NCBI GenBank assembly: GCA_027605045.1
Contig: JAQFWX010000001.1
Location: forward strand, 2,728,001 to 2,792,000
Length of the DNA stretch: 64,000 nucleotides
Direction of reading: 5' to 3'
Source: Phallus indusiatus
Taxonomy: Eukaryota; Basidiomycota; Agaricomycetes; Phallales; Phallaceae
Of this stretch, positions 10,125 through 23,045 are shown in pieces. The position numbers were made by a program, and so were the translations under genes. The notes under the pieces are model-generated. The model saw only the letters and a program-made list of their open reading frames with translations, searched no databases and was not told the DNA's origin. The number at the start of each line of letters is the position of its first letter. Position 1 is the first letter of the stretch.

Positions 10125-12868
10125 ATGTGCTATATTCGATAAACTTGAATTTGAAGTTTACAAAAATCAAACGTGAAAAGAAAAAAGAGTAAATATAGTC
10201 TATATCAAAAAGAATAACTACAAAAGAACAGCGGCAGTAATAAGGGTTGTGATGGAGGAAATGCGCTTCATCGAGCTATGTGGTTGCATGCAGCTCAAAG
10301 GTCCCACACAGCTATAGCTACACACCACATGCTGCTGTTTCCTGATGCGATCTGTTTTTTTCTCCGGTGCTTGATCACTGATCAGTGTTCAAGTAGCAAC
10401 TTGTTAGCAAGCTGACAAACAACTTGAAGGACAAAGTTTTAACATGATGGGAAAATGAAAGGGACTGAAAGGATTCCAGGAAGATAAAACCAGATGAAGT
10501 AAATCCAGGGTGATCAACAAAAAGATTGAAATGCTGATTTACCAAAGCTTAAAGGGAGGACGGGACTTGCGTGTGAAGCAAATCCACCTGCTGCTGCAGT
10601 TGGCCATGGTTGCTGCACTGCATTAAACATTCTTCCATTCCCAGCTGGCAGCCATTGCCATTGGTCATTAGCCTTGGAGAGCTCAGACATGGACGGACTA
10701 CGCGGGCATCAAGGGGTCTATATTTTTATTTTTATCTGACTGAATCGTTTTACGTTGGGTATGTCTGTGCACAGTTACAGTCCAAAATAGTTATCCTATC
10801 ACAATACTGAGAGGGTGCCGTGCTTGTATGTAGTTATCAGATAGACGTTCATCCGCTCTCACACGGCTGGTTCTAACTTCTCGGTCTCTTTCACAATGTC
10901 ACGCTAGAGGAGCGGGGATGTCGGGAACCTGTTGGAATATGAGCTACTGCTGTGGAATATGAGTTACTCCTGTATTTAGTCCCCAATCACGGCGCCAATA
11001 CACCACACCTTCGTGCGTGCCTGGGAAACAAGATCGTTGCAATGCATCGGAATACCCTGTGCCAGGCTAATAGACCAGCTGAACCCTCGCGTATTAAAAA
11101 AAATCCACCGGCGAGTCAGCATACAGCAGTCAGTCCTACGGTTATATAGCGTTGAAAATCCAGTTTCCACAGCCCACATAGACGAAGCCCACTTTTCCAT
11201 TACACGATTATTTTCATCAATGAGCTCCGAAAGCATCGCTCCCGTGTGTAACTCATTACCTCTTCCTTTTTACCTCAATTAAGCCAGATCTGCTACTAGA
11301 GTCATTCCATCCTCAAGAAGGTTGACTTTATTCACCACAACTCATTTCAACCATATATACAGGAGGTACTATGCGAGACAATGTCCATCTTTGTATGCAA
11401 TTTCCCCAATTGTCACCATACCCACTTCTTCACCCAAGAGGACACCATCCTCCACATTCAAATTGTACACCTGAAACTGTTCAACCCGAACCTGAACAAA
11501 AAATTTGTTTGTTTGTGGTACGCATCAAGCTTTCTCCCATGTTTATACAATGCTTATCCAAGTTTGCGTCATGAATGTTTGAACGTTGAATAGTGGAGCA
11601 GAGTTTACCAGATGTGCAGAAGGTAAACGTCATGTTGTGTGCAGACAACTCGGTTTACGATTTCAATGCAATCATTGGCAAGTTCGCTACTCAAACTCCG
11701 TAGTCCACGATCTTATGATTACACTTTAGCCCTAAATGCTTCTCTAGAAGAGATGCTTTGAGGGTACATACCCGCAGTCACTGATGTCCATAAGATGTGG
11801 GTCAGGGACGCTCAAAGGAAATGGAATGTACTATATATATGTGCAGAATGTCAATAAAGTCTTTTTCTTAAGGTAAATAAGACTCAACAAGTTACTTCGT
11901 ACTCACACAGATCTGGTTGGACTTTCGGGCAATCGCCCTTCCACCTGTTAGCTTGAAAAACAAACAAAAGTCACGGACATACGAATGTTATTTAAAGAAA
12001 CATAAGTAAAGCGCCAGATCTTTGAAATGTTATGGAATTAGACCAAACGTCGAGAAGGAGTTCATAGCCTGTCATTGAAAGAGAGGAGCTGTTCGATGTA
12101 TCGATGATGGATATTGTTGAGGCGCACTTGTCTGCCAAAAGGAGTTTCACGCGCCAAATTCGATGATATGAGAGGGGTGGGATAAGTAGATGTGGCACAC
12201 AGTTGGCACCTTCGGGTTGCCATGTTTTGTTCAAGAGCGCAGATGCGGTGAAACGTGGTGTGAGACGGCATCAATACGTCGAAGATGTTGATTAATCTCG
12301 AGCTCAGTATGATTGCTGAATTATTATGCTAGCACTTTGTTGATTGGGTTGCATCTAGCAAGTGGTGGTATTACTGTTAATGCCAAGGGCGGAAAGTATG
12401 TAAAATAGAGCGGTGCTCACGGAGAATAATAAACTATGTAGAAGGGGACGACCTATCTGATGAAGAACTGGTATTGTTTCTCAGAAAAATTTGCTTGTGC
12501 GTCTGTTGCTTGCTTGATCTCTAAAGAGGGTGTAACTCAGATTGGCAATAAAAGAAAATTAGATTGCGAGTACGAGTGCGAAGACCGAATGAGCCGCATC
12601 TGCGTTCTTAAACGAATCGATGCAATTGCATACCAGTGTCAGAAATAAAGTGCAGTCACTAGTGATTCTGCTGTCCGCATTCAGGAAGATTTGCATTTTA
12701 TAAATTTATACTGAGCGGTGTGAGCTACCATTAGATTAAACAAATACAGGAAGATAAACCAGTATCAAATATTCACCTATTATATAGTTTGTTGCAATGG
12801 CTGATCTTATGTATTTGAAGTTGGTTTGAGAAAACCTTGTAGGGCTTGTTGTCATTTGGTTGTCATTG
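10125..12868. other. Intergenic, one possible zinc-finger scrap
   Basis: Mostly sequence without a supportable gene. About 10935-11030 resembles 27113-27185 (GGAATATGAGTTACTCCTGTAT). At 11381 a short frame reads FVCNFPNCHH...ILHIQIVH, which fits a C2H2 zinc finger (C-x4-C, H-x4-H). It ends after 70 codons with no partner exons that I could place, so it is at most a relic. Confidence 0.35.
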
Positions 12869-14400
12869 CGACGAATGCCAAACGAATACTGCGTCTATGA
12901 TGTTCAGACTCCGATGATGACCAAGCCGGCATCACATTGTCACGCTTTGAATGGAATGGGTCCTTCCTTTTCCGAGTCGCTCTCAACTTTTACGAAGTGA
13001 CGAAAGCGACAATCTTTATTGACTACGAACTACGTGCTGCTACTCGTACCTCCTGCCGCTTCTAAATTTCGGACACGACTTCAGCTCTCTTCAGCTACAC
13101 CTTATTTCGTGTGTCATGATCCGAAATCATGACTTCGATTCCGATACGTTTCCGACGAACTATTTACGACCGAACCTCTTCGATGAACCGAACCCGAACT
13201 ACACTCAAACTGATCGAGTCTAGACTAGTGTCTAGACTAACGATCTATTCTAGAACGACTTATATAAGAGGTTCTCATGACGTCGTATTATTTCCCTTTG
13301 TTTAATCTCTTAGTTAGCGAAAACTCATGTTTTCCATGAGTTCGATTATGTAAGCAAGAAATACCTTCCTAACTTGTATTTCTTTGTCTTCGACCCTGAC
13401 TCTAGAATATGTATATAAACCCATGTAAAATACATAGTTAGAGTTGTCTTGAAATCGAACTTTGGTTCGATTCAATATACATATTCTCTTTATCTGATTC
13501 TTGCTCGACGACTTCTTCGAAGTCGTCTCGAACTTCTTCTTCGATCTCGAACTTCGTCGTCTGTGCCGACGAAGTTATTGTCATCATGGTCGGACATCAT
13601 TGTCGTGAGTACTTGTCGTTACCGAATCAAATCGAGGAACAACTCAGACCTTCCGGAGCGGGCGCAACACATACGTTGAAGCCAAGTTCCTCATTGATTT
13701 CGAACTCGTTCTCGAACCCCTCGAACTCATCCGAAGACTCGGACCTTGACATCGTGTAATAATGAGTAATAGTGTTCCCACGACGCTAGGGCTTGCACCA
13801 CCGTGTCGGTTTTTTCTTCGTCTCTCTCCTTGACCACCGCAGACGTGGCAAGACTCACTCTCCTCTGGGACAATTATACAAGACAGTAATCTTCATGATT
13901 GCGCTACTTATTGTTACTCCGGTTGCGGACCTGACTAAGAAATCTTATCTTTTGATCTATCAGGAACAGCGGCAACGACGCGACATTTCCATCGTGCCAC
14001 ATCCAAATTCCTCTACTAATTAAGAATTTGGCGCCTTCTCAATGTCAAACTGATCAAATCCATTGGACTTTGCACTTGAGTTGACCGTGAAGGGTATGCA
14101 ATACATCATTCAATTCGCTACTCGTTTGTGCCCTCGCGGCAGGATCCCACCATCACTAAGACAAGAGCAATATGTAACTTGATGCACCTGAATACAAAGT
14201 ATAGTATTCTCACCTCTCTCTGAATTCATGTAGATCTCCATGGATCGCAGCAAGCTGCCGTGGATGGAATTGTAAGTATTGAAAACTCTCCTATCGTGTT
14301 GTATTACTGTGCATGACACGCATGACAGGTGGAACGAACAACAATTTGGGTGACCGCTAGTGGGAAAACGGTGGCGCTTCTAGGGGTGCCGGTGATTGTA
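12869..14400. repeat. Segmental duplication, matches 24530-25420
   Basis: Shared stretches include CTCCGATGATGA, AGCGGCAACGACGC-like, GACTTTGCACTTGAG, GGCAGGATC and GGATGGAATTGTAAGTAT-like, in the same order in both places. The copy here is interrupted by a solo LTR (13112-13751). The short open frames are not conserved between the copies, so no gene is called. Confidence 0.6.
13112..13751 (+). mobile_element. Solo LTR, family 4 (copy b)
   Basis: It runs from TGTCATGATCCGAAATC to GGACCTTGACA, flanked by TCGTG on both sides (13107-13111, 13752-13756). It is the inverted relative of 9163-10124 but only 640 bp. A TATA-like TATATAAAC at 13411-13420 gives the sense strand. Confidence 0.93.
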
Positions 14401-14617
14401 TATTTTCATCCGACATTCGACAACTGTCGTTAATCACAATGTACTTCTGATACTGATAACAAGTCTAACATAACAACTTCAAGATGTTTTTTGAGTCAAT
14501 GATCGTAACTTTTTGTGAAAAATTTGACGGCTCACTAGGTTGACAACAAAATCAGTGTACTATTATTTCAAAAAAAAAAAACAAAACAAAACTGGATGTT
14601 CTTATTTAGGTCAGCTC

Positions 14618-14964
14618 TGTTAGGGCTACTCAGCTCAGACTGGAGGGAGGGGATCCTAAGAGAACAAGCTTAGGGACCCTCACTCTAGGGACTGCGACTA
14701 TATACATGAAAAACGATAGCGTGGCGTGCGGCCCTGACACAGCTAAGTGCCAGACGCCCGAACCGAACATAAGCGACGTGACGCCTACAGCGTCACGCCG
14801 GGTACGAGCGCGCAACGCGCGCAAGTAGAGAAAGTGGAATAGAGATGGAGGGAGCGAACGGAGGGTGGAAATAATATATGGGAAATATAAATAAAATGTA
14901 GGGGAGCATATACCGATGATAATATATAAGGAAAAATGAGGGGACGCGGTAGCGTACCCTGACA
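14618..14964 (+). mobile_element. Solo LTR, family 1 (copy b)
   Basis: It runs from TGTTAGGGCTACTCAGC to CGTACCCTGACA with the 5-bp duplication AGCTC (14613-14617, 14965-14969). Short form (347 bp), more diverged than the other copies. Confidence 0.95.
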
Positions 14965-15297
14965 AGCTCCGTTGCAATCCTGTCTCGTCTCGCTCCTCGT
15001 GATGTTGTCCGTGGTAGGTCGGGGGAAGAGCTGTGCTCAGAAACGTGAAACAAGACCGGAGGGCGCGAAAGAAGAATGGAAACGACCGATGGTGACGACG
15101 TTTGAATGTCACCCAGCCTGAGTGCGATGACGGAGAGAGCAATGTGCTCTGGCACTCACAAGCTCAGAAGGACTTCGGTCACCGGTGCCATTCCGGCACC
15201 TTCTCTGCTTGGAATCCTATTATAAAAACCAGGATACTAAATATGGCCGCACCTGAACTGAGAGCAGAAGATGAGTGGGCTTTTAATATCAGCTTAT

Positions 15298-15375
15298 CAG
15301 TGATCTGGGTTAGCTGAAACTCCCAGACCGCGCCAAGTCATCCAGGATTGCTGAAGTTCCAAACCCAAATCACTG
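15298..15375. mobile_element. Palindromic MITE, internally deleted copy
   Basis: It has the ends CAGTGATCTGGGTT and AACCCAAATCACTG, and the right arm of the complete palindrome at 30911-31034. Most of the left arm is missing. Confidence 0.7.
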
Positions 15376-15861
15376 ATCGGCGCCCAAGGTTGCTGTTATA
15401 GCAATCATCCGCTTTCGCTTTCATCTTGGCATAACGATCTTAATCATTATAAGTGGAAAATTGTCAGTCTCATATTTTCATCCACAACACAGAGCAGCAA
15501 TTCAATTCACCTTCGCGTTACTACACTTCAAACTCTAGAAATGAACAATGCTACCTCTCCCAGTAGCCCCGATATTCAGGGACTAATTCAAAAAATATAT
15601 ATTGAGTAGGTTTTTGTTTTGCATATTTGGTTTCTAAATGACTTCAGAACGTTAGGTACATTGCAATTATTGTAGATTGTGGCATTCTAGGTATGTCATC
15701 TAATTATTATAAGCTTCATGATCATGAACACTCGAGTATTGATTACTTTATTTTAGCTCTCCTGAGCTATACTACGATATTGGCTATTGTCAAGTACCGA
15801 TATCCGGGAACGGTAATAGATACTGTAATGTATTTTAGTCGCTGAATATAACACCAATAAC

Positions 15862-16661
15862 TGTCACCGTTGGTTGATGACAGTCAGGACTTGGCCTCAA
15901 CCTATAAGAGGTTGTGCCACGACAGTCTTCTTCAGGATTTGTCCTGACGTTCGTCATGAGTGTCGAGTTCGTCAAGGACGTTTCTGATATGTGCGTTCCG
16001 AGCTTCGAGAGCCGCGAGCTGTATCTCGTATTGAATGATATCAAGCTCGACAATAATGAAGAAGGCTTCAAGATGTAGCTCTCGGCAACGACAGATGGCT
16101 TCCGTCGCTGCAAGTCTCGAGGAATGATCTCGACGTTCAATGATGAAGAGAATAAGAGAAGAGAGAGTTTATAGAGATATCGAACTACGTTCGATATTAA
16201 GTCTGAAGAACTATCTACGTGTATGCTAGGGTTTATATACACGTCAGATAAATAATTCTAGCTCAGTTCGAAATAGATTCCGAACTTGAGAAATACAAAC
16301 ATGTCGTGAGATTCGTAAGTAACATCAATATATGCAGGGTATGATGTCTCATGTGATGAACATGAGGTGTGCAGGGATGAGAGCTGTGCATACATGGACC
16401 TACGTTCGTCATCTATGATCTCATAACCGGAACGTGCGTGGAATATTCTAGAAAGGCCTTTCCGCGGGTGTTCCAGGAGTTAAGAGAGATGGGTATGTCT
16501 CTATTCGAGTTGCGAGGTTGATTGAGATGACTGAACGCGAAGGTCTTATCTTGAGTGACATAAGCGAGATAAGATTATGGAGATGAACGGTAAATGATCG
16601 GATATGGATTACGTAACATTACCGGAAGTGATGTCATGAATCGGTGTGGGGTTCCCCAACA
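15862..16661 (-). mobile_element. Probable nested LTR (800 bp)
   Basis: On the minus strand it runs from TGTTGGGGAACCCCACACC to CAACCAACGGTGACA, with a TATATAAAC box near 16230. These are typical fungal LTR ends. No target duplication was found (flanks AATAAC and GGCTA), so the exact borders are uncertain. Confidence 0.55.
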
Positions 16662-16772
16662 GGCTAAGAGGATATATGTGCATTATTTAGTTATTTTCCT
16701 ATGTTTTATTTTATTTATTTTTGTTTCAGAATTACTGTAGTATAAGTAGTTAGCTAGGACAATAGTTAGGAC

Positions 16773-19700
16773 TAAGGCTGTCCACGGGTAATTACCCGCG
16801 GGTACGGGTACCTACCCGCGGGTAATGACCTGCTCTCAAAGTGGAACCTGGATCCGCGGGTAAATACCTGGCGGGTACGGGTAACCCGTGTGCAGGTACC
16901 CGGGTAACAGATGTTATGCTCAAACCCGGGTAGGATCCGTGGGTACCCGGGTCTCATAGTCTTTTTTTTCGTTCAAAATTTCTACTTATTACTTGTAAAT
17001 AGTGTATATACATAAATATTATTTATTTTTTCCCCTCTTCCAACCCTTCATAAGAATTTCTTTGAAGTTTTCTTCATCTCCTAACCCGGGGACATTGAGC
17101 CAAGAGTTGAGGAGAACCGTGTGACGAATATGACTGTCAGTAAGACCGGTACGCAATGGGGAGACAACTCGGCCGCTTAGCGAGAATACCCGCTCGACAT
17201 CTGTTGAGCTCGCTATTGAAATGAATAATAAGAAATTAAATCTAATTGTTTGAAATAAGACTTACCGGGTGCTCCGAGATAATCAAATGCCATTTCTGCT
17301 AAAGCTACCGGAAAAAGACCACCTTGTGCTTGTGCATGCCAGTATGCTAGAGGATCCCGGCAGTCTGAAACTGTTGCAGTTGACAGGTACAACTCCAACG
17401 GGTCAGAACCTTGCACCTGCACTGGGGCTGTGTCCCATGATTCAATCTCATCAAAAGTAGCCTGTAAAAATAAGATGAATTGTATGACAATAGTGAAAGT
17501 CAGCTGAAAACTTACTGGTGCCTTAGATGCTGATTCCTCCATCATCTTTGGAAGGTATCTCTCCTTCCAAACCGTACGGGCAAGGCCCATGGCAGTGGCA
17601 ATCCAAGCCGCCGGCCATCCCTTTTGCTTGAAGTAGTGGCCTTTGTATCTAGGATGAAATACTGAAACACCCACTTGAGTATCAATAATTGATCGTAGAA
17701 TAAAAGACATACACATTGCGATACGATAAACTTCACTTAAGTCCGAAAGACTATAATACTTGTCTAATAAAACAGTGCCGTTTTTGCAGCATGACGGACG
17801 GCGGCATGCAGAGTTTCGTCCTCGATAATTTTATCTAGGTGTTCGCGTAGATAATCGATTGTTGGGATTACTTGGTGAATGAGCGGTATATCTGTATGAG
17901 ACATCTTTTCAGTAGCAACCTTGAAAGCCTAACAATGAACAAAATGAGCATCTGAATCAACTAAATATTGTCTATGACATTGACATACCTTAAGAAGTGG
18001 CTGAAGCTCTTCAATAATCCGCCACTCCGCTGTGCGCAAATGGTATCTTTCCAGCTTGAGATGGTCATACCGGGCGCTGATACATAGTTTGTCAATGGCT
18101 GGCCGGTTACGAAGGTGCCGTTCCATCGCCTCGACATGCGTATTCCATCTTGTAATGACAGCTTTGACGGGCGCAAGGGGTGGGAGGTTCTCGCTCTTGC
18201 AACACTCGGCCAGTGCAGCCCGTTTCGTATCGGACCGTCCTAAAGCTACAGCGAAGCCGGTGACCTAAATAGTAAAGAATCAATGTATATAGAAGGCATT
18301 AGACGAATAATAACTTACTTTCTTCAATGTAAACATAGCTTCCCGCCGTTCAAATTCATCCAGTGGGCCCAGGGTTACCTCAACATCCTGTTCCACTTCA
18401 TCAACCAACGCTTCCATGGCTACATCCCGGGCATAATCCACGTCATCAAAATCTTCTGCTTCTTCTGCTTCTGCTTTTTCTGCGTCTTCTTCTGCTTCTG
18501 CTTCTTCTTCTGCTTCCTTTTCCAAAGCCTCTTCGACATCGTTGACATCCAATTCCTGGAGTCTCGTCTGATCTTCATGTGTGATCTTCCTCTTGTCGGG
18601 CAAAAAAACCCGTAGAATAGCCTGTCCCAATGTTTAAGTATCAACTAAAATGAATAGAAATCAATTTCATACCTTTTCCGTTAAGCTGATAACGTGACTT
18701 ATACAGCGGATTCGAGTCTGGTGTCCGCTCCACTGCGGAATCTTGTTGACAAGTTCATCAACGAGCGTATCGTTATTTGAGGCATTGTCGCACGTTATAC
18801 AAAGTATCTATTGCAACGTCAGTATTGTTTAAGGAATATTGTTAATAAAAATACCTTTTCAAGTAGCTCATAGCTCTTCAAAATCTCAAAAACTTGACGG
18901 GCGAGGTTCTGACCAGTATGGGAGTATGACACTCTGTATTTGACGGATTAGCACAGCTGTGATCGAATAGAATGGGATTTATATACCTAACAAGATCCAG
19001 TATAAGGTGGTGCATTGTGGCTGTCTTCATATCAACCCAATGTATTGTCAAAGCCAAGTAGCTTGAAGCTTTGCGGGACGTCCACGCATCAAGCGCAATA
19101 TGAATCGTACCGCGATGATTCTACAGAAACATCAGACCGGATCACATGAAAATCAAATAAAAACTTACTTGGAACAATTCCAAGACTTTGGTTTTGGTAA
19201 GTTTATGCAATAAATCGATGTCTCGTGCGACGGATTGTCTTGACGGCACTTCAACTGAGGCTAGTAACATTCGGAAAAGCTCTATTAATTCAGGATCTTG
19301 AACAATAGAATAAGGCCGGTTGCATCGCGTGATCCATTTCACAAGAGCGTAGCGGAAGGCATGTCTTGAGTAAGTACACCCATCTAAATATCGCGCCATG
19401 GTTCGAGATGATTGCGAGATAGCAGGGTCACACTCGCGAACGTGGCGATTGAGATTGCCTGTGGACACGTCGTCACAGTGCCTAGTGACAATTTTGTTAG
19501 GGTGCCTAAAATATTTGATGAATAAGAAAGTAAGCCGGAATGATAGGATAGGATAGAATGACCTACTTGCGGCATTTAAAGTTATAGACAAGGGTTCCGG
19601 AACGGGATTTTGCACGATTTCCATGAGAATCCAGGAGAAATTCAGCCGGGTGGAAATGTTTATAAACATCGGATGTCCAATTCTTCCGCTTGCAGACTAT

Positions 19701-20324
19701 AAGAAGGTTGGATATATACGAAAGAATTTAATATTTGATGAATACTTACGGAGCTTCTTTGTATTGGCTGATGCATCACTGGGAATGTCATCATCACTGC
19801 TGCTGATAGGAATTGGGGTTGTAGATCGAGTTTCGATAGTTGGGTTCTGAGCAAGAGCACGGGTGGCTGTTGAGATGGCAACTTCTTCTTCAACAACTTC
19901 CGAATCCGAAGTTTGATTTCGCGTTGCTGGAGTAGGGTCCCTAGAGTTTTTCTTTTTCCTTTTCTGGGTCGTGGAGCTACTGGCTTTTCGCCTGCGCTTG
20001 CCACTAGAGGCTTCGGGCATAATGTAGGATAAAGAATTTCAATCGCTGTGACAGGTGACAGAGGCACTCGGTAGACTAGAAACATTATGTACAACTCCAT
20101 GTAAAATACTTCAGAGACACAAAACCCTGTTGGGAAATAGAATATTTTTGAAACCTGTCTGATATCAAACCCGCGGGTTACCCGCTTGTTTGCAAAAGCG
20201 AAACCCGGATCCGCGGGTAAATTTGACCCGGGTATTGCTCGTTACGGGTACCCGTTACCCGCAGGTAGAAACCCGGATACCCGTTCGGGTAACCCGGGTA
20301 TGCCATTACCCGTGGACAGCCTTA
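16773..20324 (-). mobile_element. Complete hAT transposon
   Basis: Terminal inverted repeats TAAGGCTGTCCACGGGTAAT and the exact complement lie at 16773-16792 and 20305-20324. They are flanked by the perfect 8-bp direct repeat GTTAGGAC (16765-16772, 20325-20332), the hallmark of hAT transposition. Both subterminal regions (to about 16950 and from about 20165) are filled with ACCCGCGGGTA-type motifs, probable transposase binding sites. One transposase gene lies on the minus strand. The perfect ends suggest a recent insertion. Confidence 0.96.
17019..20021 (-). CDS. hAT-family transposase, spliced, with one apparent frameshift
   Basis: Cut-and-paste transposase of the hAT superfamily (DDE-type catalysis, nuclear). 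Read 5' to 3' from 20021: a basic Lys/Arg/Ser-rich start, then a BED-type zinc finger split over two exons (WTSDVYKHF..., YNFKCRK, then RHCDDVSTGNLNRHVREC). Next come CNRPYSIVQDPEL, the catalytic region (HIALDAWTSRKASSYLALT; CDNASNNDTLVDEL), a long Glu/Ala acidic insert (about 18430-18545), RWNTHVEAMERH, and the C-terminal dimerisation part (DPLAYWHAQ, ALAEMAFDYL, SSTDVERVFSLSGR, LLNSWLNV). It is about nine exons with introns near 50 nt, for example one of 49 nt inside RIAM/FHPRYK. Near 17765-17775 the frame meets TAG and continues one frame over, a probable 1-base indel that would disable it. It stops at 17019-17021. Confidence 0.85.
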
Positions 20325-22144
20325 GTTAGGACAGGTTTTCCCTCTGTGGACAGCCTCAAGTAGTCCTATTGTTTGAGTCCAGGACATTTAGTTCTTAGGT
20401 CCATGAACTAGTCTCCCCAGTATATAAAGCTCAGTAGTTTACTTCTACAAGAACAAGTTTACTTTTCCCCCTTTATTGCGCTTCAGAGCTATTTTGAGAT
20501 TTGAGATTATATTTCTATCCTATTCTATTTACAGTTCCCTACATAGTGTCTTCCCTCTTCCTGCTAGAGCTGTCCGGCTCCCCTCATCGGATCATGACAG
20601 CTATACCTCAAGAAATAGAATACATGTGGAAATCACCAAAATGTTTCAGCATTCCAAATTTTTTCTATGTTTGTATAAGATATGGAAGTCTTATTGGTCA
20701 AGCAGTTACTCTTCGGCTAGATTTTTTTTCAGTAAGCACAAAATACTATGAAGAACTCTGAAAGCACTTAACCACTTTTAGTCGCAAAATTTAAGGTAAG
20801 GTATTGTTATGTATGATGAAAATTGATGGATTTAGAAGTTCAAAAGCTTCTGCAATAATGTGTTAAATATAGTAAAAATCGCAGACATTTTGGAGTATAT
20901 CGGTGTTCAAGGTCAGGCTGTTACATATAACTCGTGAAATGTCGTGAAATTGATTTGTTTAGGGTTACTCATTGCTCGAGCATACTCGTTGTGTGAGGAA
21001 AACAAAGTCGTGACCGGGGTTTTTGCTATATCTTTTTGTGGAGGGCTTGCCGCAATTCTTTATGGTACTAGAGAATCTCATTGCAAGACAACGCATAATA
21101 AAATTCTAATATTTCATCATTTCAGATGTAATTGTCGCATCAGGATGCTCTCACAGGTATGAAATAGTTTCTATACAGTTTCGGATTGTGCCCTTAATTT
21201 TTCCTATAGTAGCTTTTCATATTGTAGGTCTGAATAAACACTGATACCACGGTACCGGTTACTAAACACAATACGGAATTACAGCTCAAGCAGATGTCCT
21301 GGTCGGAAATGTTTGTTCTATGATAACAGATCTTCTTGTCTTTGGTATTTGTATATGGAAGGTCTGGGATACGTGGAAATTAAAGCGTAGCACTGGCATC
21401 TAAAGTTACAATGACCTGGTTTCAGTGCTGCTCAGCCAAAGTATGTTACAATCACGCCATAAACCAAGTTATACTCACATTATATTACAATTAGCCGTGT
21501 TGAGGTTCTGGTGAGGCTGGATAACCAACAATCATCATTTACATATAACTAACTGGTTTTTGAAGCTTCATCACTGTTTTTTCTACTATTCTTTTGATTT
21601 TTGATGAGGTGAGTAAAATCTAGAATATGACTCTATTCCTCAGCAGCTGACTTCAGAATGAAGTTCAAGAATGATGTAAGTGCATTTTTTGAATACAATT
21701 AAATATCACGTCATGACAGCCTGAATCAGTCTGCCAGCAACATTGCGAGCGACATTCAACATTGGTATCGAAATTTCCTTCTCTATTTTTATTTCATTGT
21801 TCATCTTTAATTCCAAGCTTCTCCACCATTTTACTTGCCGATTTCACCCTGGATCTTCATCAAAAGAATTCCGCGGCAATCCAGGCCTCGAATATAACAT
21901 TACCTACTATTCGGTTAGATACCGTGGCGAGTTACATACACCAATCTATACTTGTGGAAATGGGTGACCGTGATATACCAGCATATGGAACGGATGGAGC
22001 AGCTGAAAATCGTAACAGTCTTGCGACTGGATCCCTGGATGTTGAGATTGGACAGGAGGAGTCAACTTAGTAGTACCGGTTCTTATGCACTTGAATTTTG
22101 GCACACGTGCACGATAGAAAATAATTCTCAGGGTATGCAAGCTT

Positions 22145-22640
22145 GTTTTTTATTTATAACGCTTTTCGGATGTACTCAAACTGTGGGTTTTGACAAGTTT
22201 ATTGATTTTTTTGGTATGAAGTTCAAGTTTTCGATACAGAGGTCGCATTAGTATCGCAGACCGAACGAAACCTCCCACCAGCATCAATATTGAATTCTGC
22301 ATTTGGGAAGGTTCACATTATCAAAGCAACTTGACCCTGGCAATTGAACAAAATTAAAGCCCCTTGCGACAAATTCAAGCCAGTCGAAGATGAGAGAACA
22401 TCAGTTGGCGATAAATATTCTATCATTACTTGATGAGTGCCATAGTGCTTCATAAAGGTTTTCATATAACGTAGAAGGGATACCTATACGTATTAATCTT
22501 TGTCGCATTCGTAAGTCTAGCCACAACGCCCTAGACCGGGAGCTTTAGGTACCAGCAGACTAAACCAAAACAATAGCTTTGAAAGTTTCAAAGCACTGTA
22601 TCCTGATGGAATATGTCAGATGCGGTTACCTGTGTAAGAA
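22145..22640. repeat. P1 downstream block, copy of 5815-7400
   Basis: It is in the same order as the 5.8-7.4 kb block (CGAACGAAACC, ACATCAGTTGGCGATAAA, CTAGACCGGGAGCTTTAGGTAC). Non-coding. Confidence 0.65.
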
Positions 22641-22791
22641 TAGAAGAATGAACTTAAGAGTCTGTCCAATGTCCGAATACAAGCATCTATGAGCATGTAC
22701 ATACTTAATACATACATATTTAGCACATGTGTGCGAATTTAAATCCGAGTTTGAAATGTTCTTGGTAACAAAGGAAGTGTAACACTCATTC

Positions 22792-23045
22792 TGTTAGGGC
22801 GACTCAGGGCACACACCTAGAGGAGGGAAAACCTAAGATCTATTGAGGGACAACGACTAACTACTCACCTAGAGGAGGGAAAACCTAAGAGAACAAGCTT
22901 AGGTATCCCCCTCTAGGGAAAACGCATATAAGTACCGAATATGAGGCGCCCGACTGATCTCCATGGGATCCGAGGAGATACAAACAGAAATCGAAAGAAA
23001 TCGAAGAGATCGAATAATCGGAAGAGGCGCTAGCGTACCGTGACA
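22792..23045 (+). mobile_element. Solo LTR, family 2 (copy a)
   Basis: It runs from TGTTAGGGCGACTCAGGG to GCGTACCGTGACA, with CATTC on both sides (22787-22791, 23046-23050). It is 254 bp and is related to family 1 at the first 30 and last 15 bases and in the CCTAAGAGAACAAGCTTAG block. Confidence 0.94.

Larger units (their letters stand above)
15788..20599. mobile_element. LTR inserted in P1 exon 3, itself split by two elements
   Basis: It runs from TGTCAAGTACCGATATCC to CATCGGATCATGACA, with target duplication GCTAT (15783-15787, 20600-20604). Without the two inner inserts (15862-16661 and 16773-20324) about 460 bp remain, with TATATAAAG near 20422, which fits one solo LTR. Its ends resemble family 4 (TGTCAAG...GGATCATGACA). 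Confidence 0.85.
15541..22070 (+). pseudogene. DUF6533-type membrane protein gene P1, split by transposons
   Basis: Exon 1 starts at 15541 (MNNATSPSSPDIQG), exon 2 lies near 15650-15692, and exon 3 begins near 15755 (LLSYTTILA). Coding resumes at 20600 (AIPQEIEYMWKSPK), so the 4.8 kb insert at 15788-20599 sits inside exon 3. Later exons follow the P6 pattern, including tiny exons at 20782-20795, 21215-21225, 21495-21510 and 21664-21675. The last exon holds ILLADFTLDLHQKNSAA and stops at 22070. A TAA at 21401-21403 replaces a Gln codon that is conserved in the paralogues. So it is dead twice over: by insertion and by the stop. The family is known only as predicted fungal seven-helix membrane proteins of unknown function. 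Confidence 0.85.

Noticed and set aside
18283..18615. Plus-strand frame with a long Cys/Phe-rich run
   Set aside because: It is the antisense of the Glu/Ala-rich insert of the hAT transposase exon.
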